From Gaeumannomyces sp. JS-464 (taxonomy: Eukaryota; Ascomycota; Sordariomycetes; Magnaporthales; Magnaporthaceae): a DNA stretch of 64,000 nt. Shown here one piece after another: positions 35,080-45,235 of this stretch. Location of the stretch: NCBI GenBank assembly GCA_002197995.1, contig NGZR01000006.1:2655001-2719000 (forward strand), in the 5' to 3' direction. The translations under genes and the position numbers were made by a program. The notes beneath the pieces were generated by a model that saw only the letters and a list, made by a program, of their open reading frames with translations, made no database searches and was not told where the DNA came from. Every line of letters starts with the position of its first letter. Positions within the stretch are counted from its first letter, which is position 1.

Positions 35080-35926
35080 GTCACAGTGCACTTATATCCT
35101 TAGATAGCTTCGGCATACGACCTCAATTGCCCCCGGCCCTTCCCAAAGCCACCGGCACAGCCGAGACCCCGTCCATACCAACGGACCCCCCGTGTCCCAA
35201 GACGCCCAGGCGCAGTGGTCGGCGGCAGTCGCTGGCCCCGGCCGACAAACCCGCCGGCCCCTCGTCGGTAGGCGACACTGTTTGGCCAGGCACTTCAGCC
35301 ATCGCCTGAACCAGGAGCGACCACGGGCCCAGCTGGCGCCTCTAGCCGACCGAGACTCTCTGTCCGGACACCTGGTTCGAGACATACTTTGGACCCCTTT
35401 GTCACGCGGGCTTTTGACCCGTTGTCGACAGATACTTGCCCACGGAAGGGGCGGTGAAAAAGAAGCCCAGATGGCAGTGATGGTGATGGTGATGGAAAGT
35501 GACCTCCGTTCTCCTGTTCGCCCGTTTGGGCTTTGTCGTACCTTAATTCCCCCTATCTCCCGCTTTTCCCTCCTTTTCTCCGGCATCCTCTTTTTCCAAG
35601 CCCCGTCCTTTTTTTTTTTTTTTTTAATGTTCTCCCTAACCGTGATATTTATTTATTTACTACTCCAGCACTTCCTCTTTTATCTCCTTTTTTTTTATAA
35701 AAAAAATTATAAAAAAATTAAAAAAATTTCTCCTCTTTCGTTCCTTGCATTTTCCGCCCTTCCGTCGGGAAACGAAGGGGTGGGTAATGATGGTATAAAA
35801 AACACGATGCCTTTGGTAAAATGCCAATGCACGTACATAGCAGCCGGTCTGCGTTTTTGCGCCGGCAGCAAGAATCTGCTCTTTTAACCTGGTTACGTTA
35901 GCCCTAGGCCGAATGAAAATTCGCCC
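35080..35926. other. Proline-rich trace then AT-rich spacer, no supported gene
   Basis: The plus strand at 35104-35309 reads a Pro/Arg-rich frame ending at a TGA. From 35590 to 35760 the sequence is poly-T and TA-rich with runs such as 17 T residues. No gene was recognised. Confidence 0.35.
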
Positions 35927-35959
35927 TTAACTAAACCAGTAGTCCGAAATGCTGCTAGT

Positions 35960-36920
35960 ACGCCTGGGATGAAGCGAGGGCCTAGGGCTTGTTCGAGCTC
36001 TGCTTGCTGCACCCTCTCCCCTGCTGGATGTCGACCAGGTCGCTGTTGTGCAAAGGGCTGCCGGCGCCCTGCAGCGAGTACTCAAAGTGCTTGGGGTAAT
36101 TAGCGCGACGTCAGGTGGACGTCCATAGCCCACTGTGCGAGAGCGACGCGGACTGGAGTGGTGCCCAAAAGCCAGGATCAGCTCGCGGCCGCGCTGAGAG
36201 GTCGCCGCCGTGACCAGGAGTTCCTGGCAGAGGTGCCGATCGAGGCTCGGAAGCACGGAGCTCTCGACCGCCCCGGAAGCCACATGGACATCGCCTCTGC
36301 GCAAATAAACTGGATAATTCGGAGGTGCCTCGAAGCCTTCGAAACCGCCTTTCAAGGGACGGCAGGAACGTCTTTTGCTGCCTCCTGGTTTTAACGGTTT
36401 AACAGCAGCCCAGAGCGGAGGGTCGGTCGAAAACGGGCCTGCGACGTTAGCTTTTGTATTCGCAACTAGCGGCGTTGGCAATGCCGAGGAGCAGCCAGCC
36501 TCGCAGACCCGGTAGTGGCCAAGTGTCGTTGTCATCACTCACAACATGCTCGCGCGAGGCCGAGCGGCCTGCCTTCGAGGAGTGGGAGCCGGCGGACCCC
36601 CCTGGGGGCGTTGGCGTTTGTCTTTAGCTCATAAGCCGGGTTACCAAAGGCTTCGGAGTAGCCCATGCCGACGGCACGCTGGTAGCAGGCGTGGAGGAGT
36701 CCATTTTCGACCAGTTAGGACGGAAGCAGGGCGAGTGACGGTGGAAGAGGCACGCACCGTTCTGAGGTTTTAAAAGTCGGCGGCGATGTGCCCCGCAAAG
36801 AAGCAGGCCGACATCCGGTCGCCCAGGATGCTGAAGGGGTCTGGCGCGATGTTCTCGACAGCAGCACTTTGCATCCGATGGTCGTTTTATATTTGGGAAT
36901 GCCCTGCAAGCCAAAAGCGT
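35960..36920 (-). pseudogene. Fragments of a decayed minus-strand gene
   Basis: Three protein-like stretches appear in different minus frames: about 36875-36775 (VENIAPDPFSILGDRMSACF, FAGHIAADF), 36720-36620 (VENGLLHACYQRAVGMGYSE, AFGNPAYELKTNA) and 36090-35975 (NYPKHFEYSLQGAGSPLHNS, DLVDIQQGRGCSKQ). The order and spacing fit one gene read leftwards, but frames and splice sites do not connect. The Cys/Gly/Tyr pattern could be that of a secreted protein. No known family was recognised. Confidence 0.35.
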
Positions 36921-37438
36921 TCGTAGGCGAAATGTAAAGCAGGGCTAAGCTACAGTCACAGTGCGTCTGGGCATTTAAAGCGAAGAAACGTTCAAGCCGA
37001 GGAGACGCGCGTGCGTCGCTGGAACCAATTACCCCATCCACCAATTACAAGACGACTGCTTTATTGCTTCAATAACGATGCCTAGCGAGAATGGAATAGA
37101 ACTTGGCGAGCCCATGTGAACAAGCCAAGGATGAAGAGAGTGGGCACGAGGCAAAGGGGAACGATGATTGGCCGCCGTCGTTGGCGGGCATGTAGAAGAA
37201 AATTATATATAAAAAATAAAAAATAAAAAAAGCTTTGGCAAGACGAAAAGACGGAAAATGGTTTGGGGGCTAACACTGGGCTTTTGTTTAAGGATCCAAA
37301 CTCGGTGCGGGTTGCCCGTGTCCGGGACGTAAGCAGTTCGAAATTGGCACCTCTTGTGGAATTAACGATGCACAACGCATCGGGCGAAATCCGGAAAGTC
37401 GATACCAGAACATCTCGTCCTTTCCACGCTTAAACGGC

Positions 37439-38040
37439 CTACGGGTCGCAAATATCCTCGGCGCCGGCCTCGATGCACCGCTTGCAAACGGCGCGCAGGT
37501 TGGAACCACCGTACTTCTTGCAATTAGCATCGCTGAAAACCTCTTCCAAAGGCGCGTTTCGGGTATCGGTGCACTACATTCCGAAAGAACGAAAAGAAAA
37601 GCAGATGGAAAATTTAGTTAGTAATGATTTAAAAAAGTTTAATTGTTTTGCAGCGTGAAGGGGAGATGCTAAAGTGCTGGTCGGTGTTTTTTTTTTTTTT
37701 ATAAAAATAAAAAATAAAAATAAAAAAACGTACCCAGAAACCCGGATTGTTTCTCGGACCGCGCAGCCCACCAGCCGCGAAATAGCACAAGGTAGTGCTG
37801 TACGAGTGGGGAACGGTGGTTCCTTCAGCTACGCAAGCGCACCAGTTCTCTTTGTCGCCCCGGGGAGAAGCCCTGTATGAAACGGCGCAAACATAAAGTT
37901 AGCTGCTCGCCGCGAAAGTAATCGGGACAACTAATTCGGCGTATTAAAGTGGTAAATCCCACTGGTGGAGGGGCAGCCTCTTACTGGGGGAGAGCCGCGA
38001 CCATGACGGCGGGAAGGAAGGCGAGGAGGGAGAGCTTCAT
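37439..38040 (-). CDS. Small secreted cysteine-rich protein (candidate effector)
   Basis: Three exons on the minus strand join without any lesion: 38040-37985, 37872-37734 and 37573-37439 (56, 139 and 135 nt), with introns of 112 and 160 bp, both GT...AG. The product is 109 residues. It starts MKLSLLAFLPAVMVAALPQ, a clear signal peptide. The mature part has eight cysteines (about residues 30, 32, 48, 66, 83, 95, 98 and 107), arranged CxC, then spaced singles, then CKRC and a final IC near the end. Size, signal and even cysteine number fit fungal apoplastic effectors or small secreted proteins stabilised by disulfides. No known fold was recognised. Intron 2 contains a run of 17 T residues. It sits among decayed genes near RIPped repeats. 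Start context and exon phases (2 and 0) are consistent. Confidence 0.85.
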
Positions 38041-39385
38041 ATTGACGGTTTGTGATGCAAATCTTTGCGGTGTCCGAGGAGAGAATGGTCAAAGCCGGTC
38101 TGGTGTGAAGACAAGTGTGAGGTGCGAGAAGAAGAGGATGAAGAAGAAGAAAAATAGAGCTCAAAATGAGATAGAACTGCGGGTTTTTATCTTCGTTTCC
38201 TGCCAGCGAGACGTGAGCCGCCGGGCAGCCAGCAAAAGCGGGGGAGAGACCGCGAGAGCCGCTCGCGGACAACGATGCGACCCTCACAAAAAGTTTACCA
38301 CGGTCGTGGGCGCTCCGTCAATACGCGGGAACTCCGCCACCGTCCCCCCTGCTTTCCCAACGCTCATTTCGGACATGTGCATGAAAGAGTCGCGCCGATC
38401 GTCCGCCGACAGGTTCGGGCATCGACTGCATGCGGCAGGTGGTAGTTTTGGTGTCCGTCCCAGGCGCCTCGAAAGGAACACTATTGCCATCGTTGTTACT
38501 TGGCGGATGTCGCCGCTACTCTGCCAATATACGTCTGGCCAACCGAGGCCGCGGCATTACGTCCGTCTCGTCCGTTTGTGTTTTCCGGTGCGTTGCGGGT
38601 ATGTCCCAGTACGACGTTGTGTTGGCGTGGCATAATGTCATTTCCAGCCCCGCCGTTGGCGGTCGGCGGGTGCTGGAGGTACCCCCTGCCATGCTGGACG
38701 AACGGGGTGTGTTGAACACCACCTTCTTTTTTCTTTTCCAACGACCCACACGAGATCCGCCCATTTGTCAAATTTCCAAGCAATAAAACCGGTTCGTTTA
38801 GCTTCCACAAGAGATGTCGCAGCTAGGCATGGTTGTTTGCTGCTCCCGGACTAACTGGCGCCCCAATAAGAATAAACCATCGAGCTGGGAGGGGGCTGAT
38901 GGAACCCGGCATGCTGCACTGGCACCCCCATGGGCTGACCAGTTGGGCGAGTCTCCGCACTCCAATGCTCCACAACCAGCGAGCTCTGAACCGACTACGA
39001 CGTAAACCGGGTGGCAGCGCGCCTCTCCCACATGCTTCCAGCATAAACGCTGACAAATTCCACTGAGGGTTATCCCTTAATACAATCACTCGGTATTAGT
39101 TAGCTAAGCCTTCAACACCTCTGGTGGTCCACGGGGGCCGGTGTTGCTGCATCCGAGGATTTGGCACGGTAACTATCTGCTCCCAGCCTGAAAAGGAGCT
39201 GGTGGTTTCGTTGATATTCGAAACAGTGATGTTTTAAAAGGGCTCTAGACTTGGCTGTGACATGCAGTTTTCAATTGCTGCTATTCCGTACATTGGCCAT
39301 AGACTGGCCCGTTGTACTTTAGCTTCGGGTAAAGCACGTCGGGGTTGGTGTAGTTATCTCCGATTACAAGTGGATAACAAGGGTC
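38041..39385. other. Intergenic, no gene seen (1.3 kb)
   Basis: Short frames occur on both strands with no motif. The left part is probably the promoter of the secreted protein (minus). The right part holds the 3' end of the F-box-like gene. Confidence 0.45.
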
Positions 39386-40484
39386 CTATGAGCGGCTCGG
39401 TCCAAAGAGTTTAGTTAAATGCCGTTTAAGGGTGAGGAGTGGCATTCGAGGGCAAGTGCAGCGCACATTCTCAAACCATGGCATCTCGGAGCCAATCTCC
39501 TCCATCTCCTTGGCCCACTGGGATCTCGGGAGGTGGCGCCGCTTGCACCATGTGCAGCGCACCCGCATGTGGCCCGGGACGCCGGAGCCGCATAGGCAGT
39601 AGAGCTTTTTGACAAAACAAGGTTGTCAGTGTGAGTTTACCAAGTAAAAAAGGCTGAAGATGAAAAAGAAAAGCATAAAACATACAGCGCGCCAATGTTG
39701 ATGGTCCTTCATGACCTTGGTACGCCCTTTGAAATTCTTGCCAAGTCTGGGGAGCTTGCCTTCTCCCTCCTCGCTATCCGAGTCGAAGTATGGCTCGAAC
39801 ACGGTGCACTTGTCGTAGTACTTGGCCGTGAAGCTCTCCTCCTTGACTTTGCACGGGTGGCAAATCCACCGCGTGTAAAGGTCGCAGTTGCAGAGCCGAG
39901 TAACGGGGAAGTTCTCTGGGCGCGCGATCTCCGCCTCCTGCGTCTTGTCGCAAGGCGGGCACAAAGCCATGACGTTCTCGAGCTGCCACGGCGAGTTGAG
40001 GTGCGGCCGTCGTCTGGGGTAGCCGACTTCCGGGGGTTCGCGCGGGTAGTAGCGACATTCCTTTCAATCATGCTAATTATCAGGGTCCCATTCGGAATTT
40101 GGACTTGAGGAAGATGGATCGCACCTCGCAGACGTTGACGCCGCACTTGATGCACGGCAGCGAGTCGGCCACGTCACACCGAGCACCGTACAAGCGCACC
40201 TCGATCGGCTCATCCTCACTGATAAACCTGAACCCGTCCCGGCCGTAATTGCGCCAGGCCAGGCTGTACAGTCCCACCTGGTCCTGCCGCAGTCTCAACC
40301 CGTGGCCATCGCATAAACACGACGCACGCAGCCGACGGAAGATCTCTGGGGAGGCGGCTATGATGGCGTGGTGGGCTTTGGAGCTCAGTGCGAGGTTAAA
40401 TAGATCGAGCGCCGACAGGTGCGCGGCCAGTCCGCGGAGCACGGGATACTGCTCGATGATGGCAGTGAGGCTGGGGCAAGCCAT
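39386..40484 (-). CDS. F-box-like protein with cysteine-rich zinc-binding C-terminal part
   Basis: Three intact exons on the minus strand: 40484-40125, 40060-39686 and 39604-39386, with introns of 64 and 81 bp, both phase 0. The product is 317 residues. Residues about 10-55 look like an F-box: LRGLAAHLSALDLFNLALSS, KAHHAIIAASPEIFRRLR. Then come many cysteine pairs: PCIKCGVNVCE, CPPCDKTQ, CNCDLYTRWICHPCK, LYCLCGSGVPGHMRV with CTWC, and VRCTCP near the end, suggesting several zinc sites. F-box proteins recruit substrates to SCF ubiquitin ligases. Here the role is inferred from fold only. The ATG at 40484 (ACTATGGC context) is preferred over an in-frame start at 40616. Confidence 0.8.
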
Positions 40485-40735
40485 AGTCTTTGCGCTGGTG
40501 ATGTTGGTAAAAACGGAGATATAATTCACGGCAATGGACGCATGGAGTTTAAATGCACGATGCGGCTGAAATGCTGTGCTGAATAGCGGTGAGAGATGCA
40601 GCACCCAAGAGCGCATGTAGGTAGGCTGCCACTAACGAGTTAAGATGGGGTAATCCGCCGGCTGATTCCGGAAATTGTTCCTGTTGGTTCTTGAGGATGC
40701 GAAAATGGATCTGTTCGGACAGCGAGTGGCCAATG

Positions 40736-41540
40736 TTTTAAAGAGGCTCTTCCCGGCCACGCACCCTTTTTGCATCTACACGTACCCCCACCCCGATATC
40801 GGTGTGCATGGACTTTTCTATGGCGCACCCACACAAACGAACATAGGCTTCAATGCAGGCAGGGGCTCAATCAACAAAAGGGAAGCAAATAGAAGTTATC
40901 GCAACGAGCAATTTATTAAAAAACGATCAAAAACGCGGTGTTGAACCGCCAAATTACATAGGAAAAGTGCAGGGGCACGGAGTTGAGGCCGTCTATCTAG
41001 GGCTACAGAGGGCCTAGGGACTCGCAAAGGGATCAAAAAACTCGTCAGAGGCCGGCGCAGGCGCTGGAAAGAACGTGGAGGCCCTCCCGGCCAGCCTTAA
41101 AGGCAGGGCGGCCGGCGTTAAGGGTAGTGGAGTGCCGAGGGTAAGCACCGGACCTTCCGCCTCGTCAGCCTCGTCACGTGCCTCCAGGGAGGCACCCAGT
41201 TCGTGTTGAGAGTAATTACGCCTTGCGCTGGCCCGTATACCCGTGCGGGCGCGGGTGCGAGGCCTTGCCGCCGGCGCCTCGTTACCAAAGGGCCCGGTCC
41301 CTCGAGGCCGGCCCGGCCTCGTCCGGCCCGGCCTCGTCGTCGCTCGAGATCGTGATCACTTCGTTCATAGGGGTAATTGTTGAAAAATGGATCAAAAACG
41401 GCACCAAGTTCAATTTGCAGGCAAAATTACGTGGGCTGCGAAACCGGAACGCACAGGCGTTGCACGGGCCAAAAGTGGGGCAGGGTGCGTGTAGATGCAA
41501 AAAGGGTGCGTGGCCGGGAAGAGCCTCTTTTAAAAGGGCG
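40736..41540. repeat. Inverted-repeat pair about 700 bp apart (possible MITE or paired element ends)
   Basis: The 45-bp arms at 40740-40785 and 41488-41533 are near-perfect reverse complements (AAGAGGCTCTTCCCGGCCAC, then GCACCCTTTTTGCATCTACA). The minus strand between them holds a short frame from ATG 41368 starting MNEVITISSDDE. The outer boundaries and any target duplication are unclear. Confidence 0.55.
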
Positions 41541-42085
41541 CTAAAACAGGGGCATGCTATAGGTCCGAAAAACCGGGATGTTGGACGTTGGGTCTTACCA
41601 GTTGGCGAGCTATGCTCCCCCATGTTCCGATGCCACACGTCTACTTTCGCAATTTTCCCGTGAACTTTTTCCTTTGTCCCCATTTACACCTTTGGAAACT
41701 CCTTTTTGATTAACCGAATCTAGTCATTTCTTATGCCCCGCAGCTGGTGACTTGTTGGAATGGTTTAACCCCTTACATTTACCCGGCCGGCCAGATTTAA
41801 GTCCCGGTTTAACGAGGATCGGCTATCTCGTTGTGTAAAAGACAACCGGCTAAGTCAAAGCACCCAGATTTGGGCAGCCCCTGGTTGTGAACACTGGACA
41901 CGCATATAAAATACACCCTTTTAAAATAACGTTTAAAAATCGGATAAAGTCGTATTAATAAGCGGGAAAATGTGGTATAAAGCGGAAAGGTTATACTAAA
42001 TAATAACGGTTTAAAATTAAAATTGCTAATATTATTTAAAATATAAATTAAAAATACAAAAATATTGGTAAAATGTTAACATTAT
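41541..42085. other. Transition from gene island into RIPped repeats
   Basis: No gene was seen. Composition shifts to AT-rich from about 41880, before the first LTR, suggesting spread of RIP into the flank of the repeat. Confidence 0.5.
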
Positions 42086-42604
42086 TATTACGGCCAGCGT
42101 GCAAGCCTTAGGACGACAAGACGGGAGGGGGCCCCAAATGGTGCCCCCGCCTTACAGCAAAACACGTGGAGTTACGTGGTTAGGCGGGATTTGTAAATTT
42201 ATAACAAAGCAACAAATCCAAGCGGGATTTGTGGATTTATAATAAAACAACAAATCTAAACGGGATTTGTAAATTTGTAATAAAGCAATAAATTTAAACG
42301 GGATTTATAAATTTATAACAAAGCAATAAATTTAAAAAGGATTTGTGGATTTGTAATAAAGTAACAAATTTAAAAAACTATTAAAGAAAATAATGTGTAT
42401 ATAAAGGGTGGGGTTTTTTTTTCCCCAGGTAGTTTTAATTAAAACTTCGGTATTAATTAATTTAAATTAGCTTTTAAGTATTTTTTAAAACAAGCAATTA
42501 AATTGTCCTTTTAAATTACGTAATTTTTTATTAACCCGATTAGCGATATTGTCCTTTCCGCACTTAAAATGCCTTACTTTAAAAGCAAACCTTTAATTAT
42601 AACA
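42086..42604 (+). repeat. LTR B of the gypsy family
   Basis: Starts TATTACGGCCAGCGTGCAAG (TG changed to TA, as RIP would do) and ends ATTATAACA; 519 bp. It contains five tandem 38-bp units starting GGATTT at 42187, 42225, 42263, 42301 and 42339. It faces the gene island with its 5' end and points away from it. Confidence 0.85.
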
Positions 42605-42798
42605 TTTTAACTAATTTTATTTAATACTTTGTTAAAAGAAAAAAATAATGCAATTATAGCGAGCAGTAGTAAAAAGCTTAAAAAAAATACGGGTTTCACT
42701 TTTAACGGTATTAAATATAACCTTAACGAAGCTATTAACACGGTTAGCCTTTTTAAAATTATAACGACGAAATCGCTAAAAGTTAAGCCGAGGTAAAG
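42605..42798 (+). pseudogene. 5' stub of gag, cut by insertion of gypsy copy C
   Basis: The leader after LTR B and the first 45 or so gag codons are present. The start codon reads ATA instead of ATG. The stub ends ...GAGGTAAAG, where LTR C begins. In copy A the same place continues GTAAAGCAGTTTATTACG, so the stub is interrupted within gag. Confidence 0.8.
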
Positions 42799-43243
42799 TG
42801 TTACGACCAGCATGCAAGCTTTAAAACGGCAGGATAAGAAAGGCTTTAAATGGTGCTTTTGCCCGGCATTAAGGCACGTGGAGTTACGTAACCCGAGTAG
42901 GATTTATAAATTTATAAGCAAAGCGATAAATTTAAAAGGATTTGTGGATTTGTAAGCAGAGCGACAAATTTAAAAAGATTTGTAAATTTGTAAGCAAAGC
43001 GACAAATCCAAAAAACTACTAGGAAAAACAACGGGTATATAAAAGATGGATTTCCTATTATTTTTAATAGTTTTAATTAAAGCTTCGGCATTAATTAACT
43101 TAAATTAGCTTTTAAGCACTTCCTAAAGCAAGCAATTAAATTGTCCTTTTAAATTACGTAATCCTTTATCAACCAGCACTAGTGATATTATCTTTACCAC
43201 TTTCGAAATGCTTTACTTTAAAAGCAAACTTTTAATTGTAACA
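42799..43243 (+). repeat. LTR C of the gypsy family (5' LTR of nested copy)
   Basis: Starts TGTTACGACCAGCATGCAAG and ends AATTGTAACA; 445 bp with perfect TGTTAC/GTAACA ends. It contains three units of about 38-40 bp of the GGATTT repeat. It is preceded by TAAAG, the presumed 5-bp target duplication. Confidence 0.88.
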
Positions 43244-43294
43244 TTTTAACTAATTTTGTTTAATACTTCGTTAAAAGGAAAAAACAATGCAATT

Positions 43295-44750
43295 ATAACC
43301 AGCAGCGGCAAAAAGCTTAAAAAGGAAAAAACTACGGTTTTCACTTTTAACGGTATTAAATACGACTTTAACGAAGCTTTTAATACGGCTAGCCTTTTTA
43401 AACTTATAACGAACGAAATCGCCAAAAGCTAAGCCAAAGTAAAGCAATTTACTACGAAATTAATATCTTTTAAAACACTTATCGCAATTCGAACGTATAA
43501 ATTCCCGTTTTCGGATTTTTACAAAAGGGAAAACGGTAAGCTTAAAACGTTTTTTACTAAATGCAAAAGCTATTTTAAGTTTTACAAATAGCAATTCGTA
43601 AGCGAAAAACAAAAAGTTATTTACGCTATTACTAAGCTAAACGGCAAAGTAAAAAAGTGGTTTTAACTAACTTAAAATAACTATTTTAAAAAGTATAAAA
43701 ATAGCTAGGAAATTACCAAATTTATTTTCGTTAATTTCGAAACCTTCGAAAAAAAAAGTCGGAAAAGTGTTCGAAATAATTAACGAAACCCGAATCGCCG
43801 AAAAAAACTTGTTAGTTTTTAAATAGCGAAAGCTTATAACCAAATACGCAACGGACTTTTAACGGATTAATATTAAGCTTAACCAAAGTAACGTTACGTT
43901 AATATTGCACTTTTATAACGGATTACGCGAAAATGTAAAAAACGAACTCGCAAAGCAAAATCGCTCGGAGTTTTTTACGGATTACGTTCGAAACGCGGTC
44001 CGTATTAGCGATAAATTGTACGAATAATAATAAAAAAGGATATAGTTTTAAAAACGCGGTATAAAACAATAAAGCTAACTAAAAAAAAAGCTAAATAGTA
44101 ACTTATTACGGTTTATAAAACGCATTTAAACTTTATAAACCTTAATGCGAAAGCCGTTTATTAATAATAAAGGTAATAGAAAAAACAAAAGCAAAACCCG
44201 AAAAACGGGAAGTGTTTTAAATACGGCTAAGCCGGTTATATTAAAGCAAACTGCTTTTAACGAAATAACAACCGTTAAGTAGCTAACTTTCGGCGAATAT
44301 AAAAAAGCCCGGTATAAAAAAAACTATGTTTTAAAGCAACGTTTAATTGGATATATTATTATAACGAATTATATATTATATATTAGTTTAATAAAAAGGC
44401 TATCGAATAATACCTTCGAAAACTTTAAAGCATTTATATGTTTAAAACCACGAGGTTTAAGTACGATAGGCGAAGGCGAGCAGCGCGTCGCTTTTAAAAT
44501 TACAAACTCGGAAAGAAAAAACGACGCCGTTTTTCGCGGGATTTAAAAAGGAATAATTTTAATAAGTGGTGCGGAAAAAAAAGCCCGAAAAAAGTTTTTA
44601 AGCTAAACACACCTTTTTCGAAAGTCGGAAAATTTTAACATTAACGTTAAAATAAACCAAAACAAATAAAACGTTAAAACGACCGAGTTTTAAAAACGAG
44701 CAAAAAGCTCGAGCAACGTGGCTTCGATACTTATAATTCGTAAAAGCCAA
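43295..44750 (+). pseudogene. gag of gypsy copy C, RIP-inactivated
   Basis: The start codon position (43295) reads ATA. A zinc knuckle is recognisable at about 44200-44258 as CFKYG-stop-AGYIKANC, in which the second Cys and the His have become Tyr, both the result of C to T changes. Numerous TAA/TAG codons are present. Confidence 0.8.
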
Positions 44751-45235
44751 ATAAATTAAAAAAACCAGCACGCGTTTACGCTTTTCGATATTTCGGAATG
44801 TTTTTAAAATATTAAAGTTTTAAAACACTTAAATAACTCGTTATGTTACGCTACTTTAGCGGACGAAAATAACGGCTAACTTTTATCGTGGTTTAACGAC
44901 TAGCAAAAAGTTAAATATATTAGCTACCGGTTTAACGACGCGAGCAAATTAAAAAAAGCTGCGCTGTTACGAAACAAAATTAAAGTTAATCCACGTGCAC
45001 TACAAAGGCAAAAAAAGAACGTTGTTATAGCTAGGCTATAACCGTGCGATGTTTTATTAAAAAACGACTGCATCGTAACATGCGCCGAAATTCGAAAACC
45101 ATTTTAGCATTAATATAAAACACCCCGGACATTTATAACGTAGTTTACAAGTAAGTGGCGCACATAAGTAAATGGCGCGTTTTCCAATGCGACGCGTGTT
45201 TTCCATTTCCAACTCCAATTTCTTAACAACCACAA

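Noticed and set aside
35192..35887. 231-codon plus-strand frame with a hydrophobic end
   Set aside because: The hydrophobic part is translation of a poly-T/AT-rich tract; no supporting motif.
42181..42376. Regular 38-bp repeat considered as a CRISPR array
   Set aside because: Units are adjacent with no unique spacers and lie inside an LTR of a eukaryotic retrotransposon.
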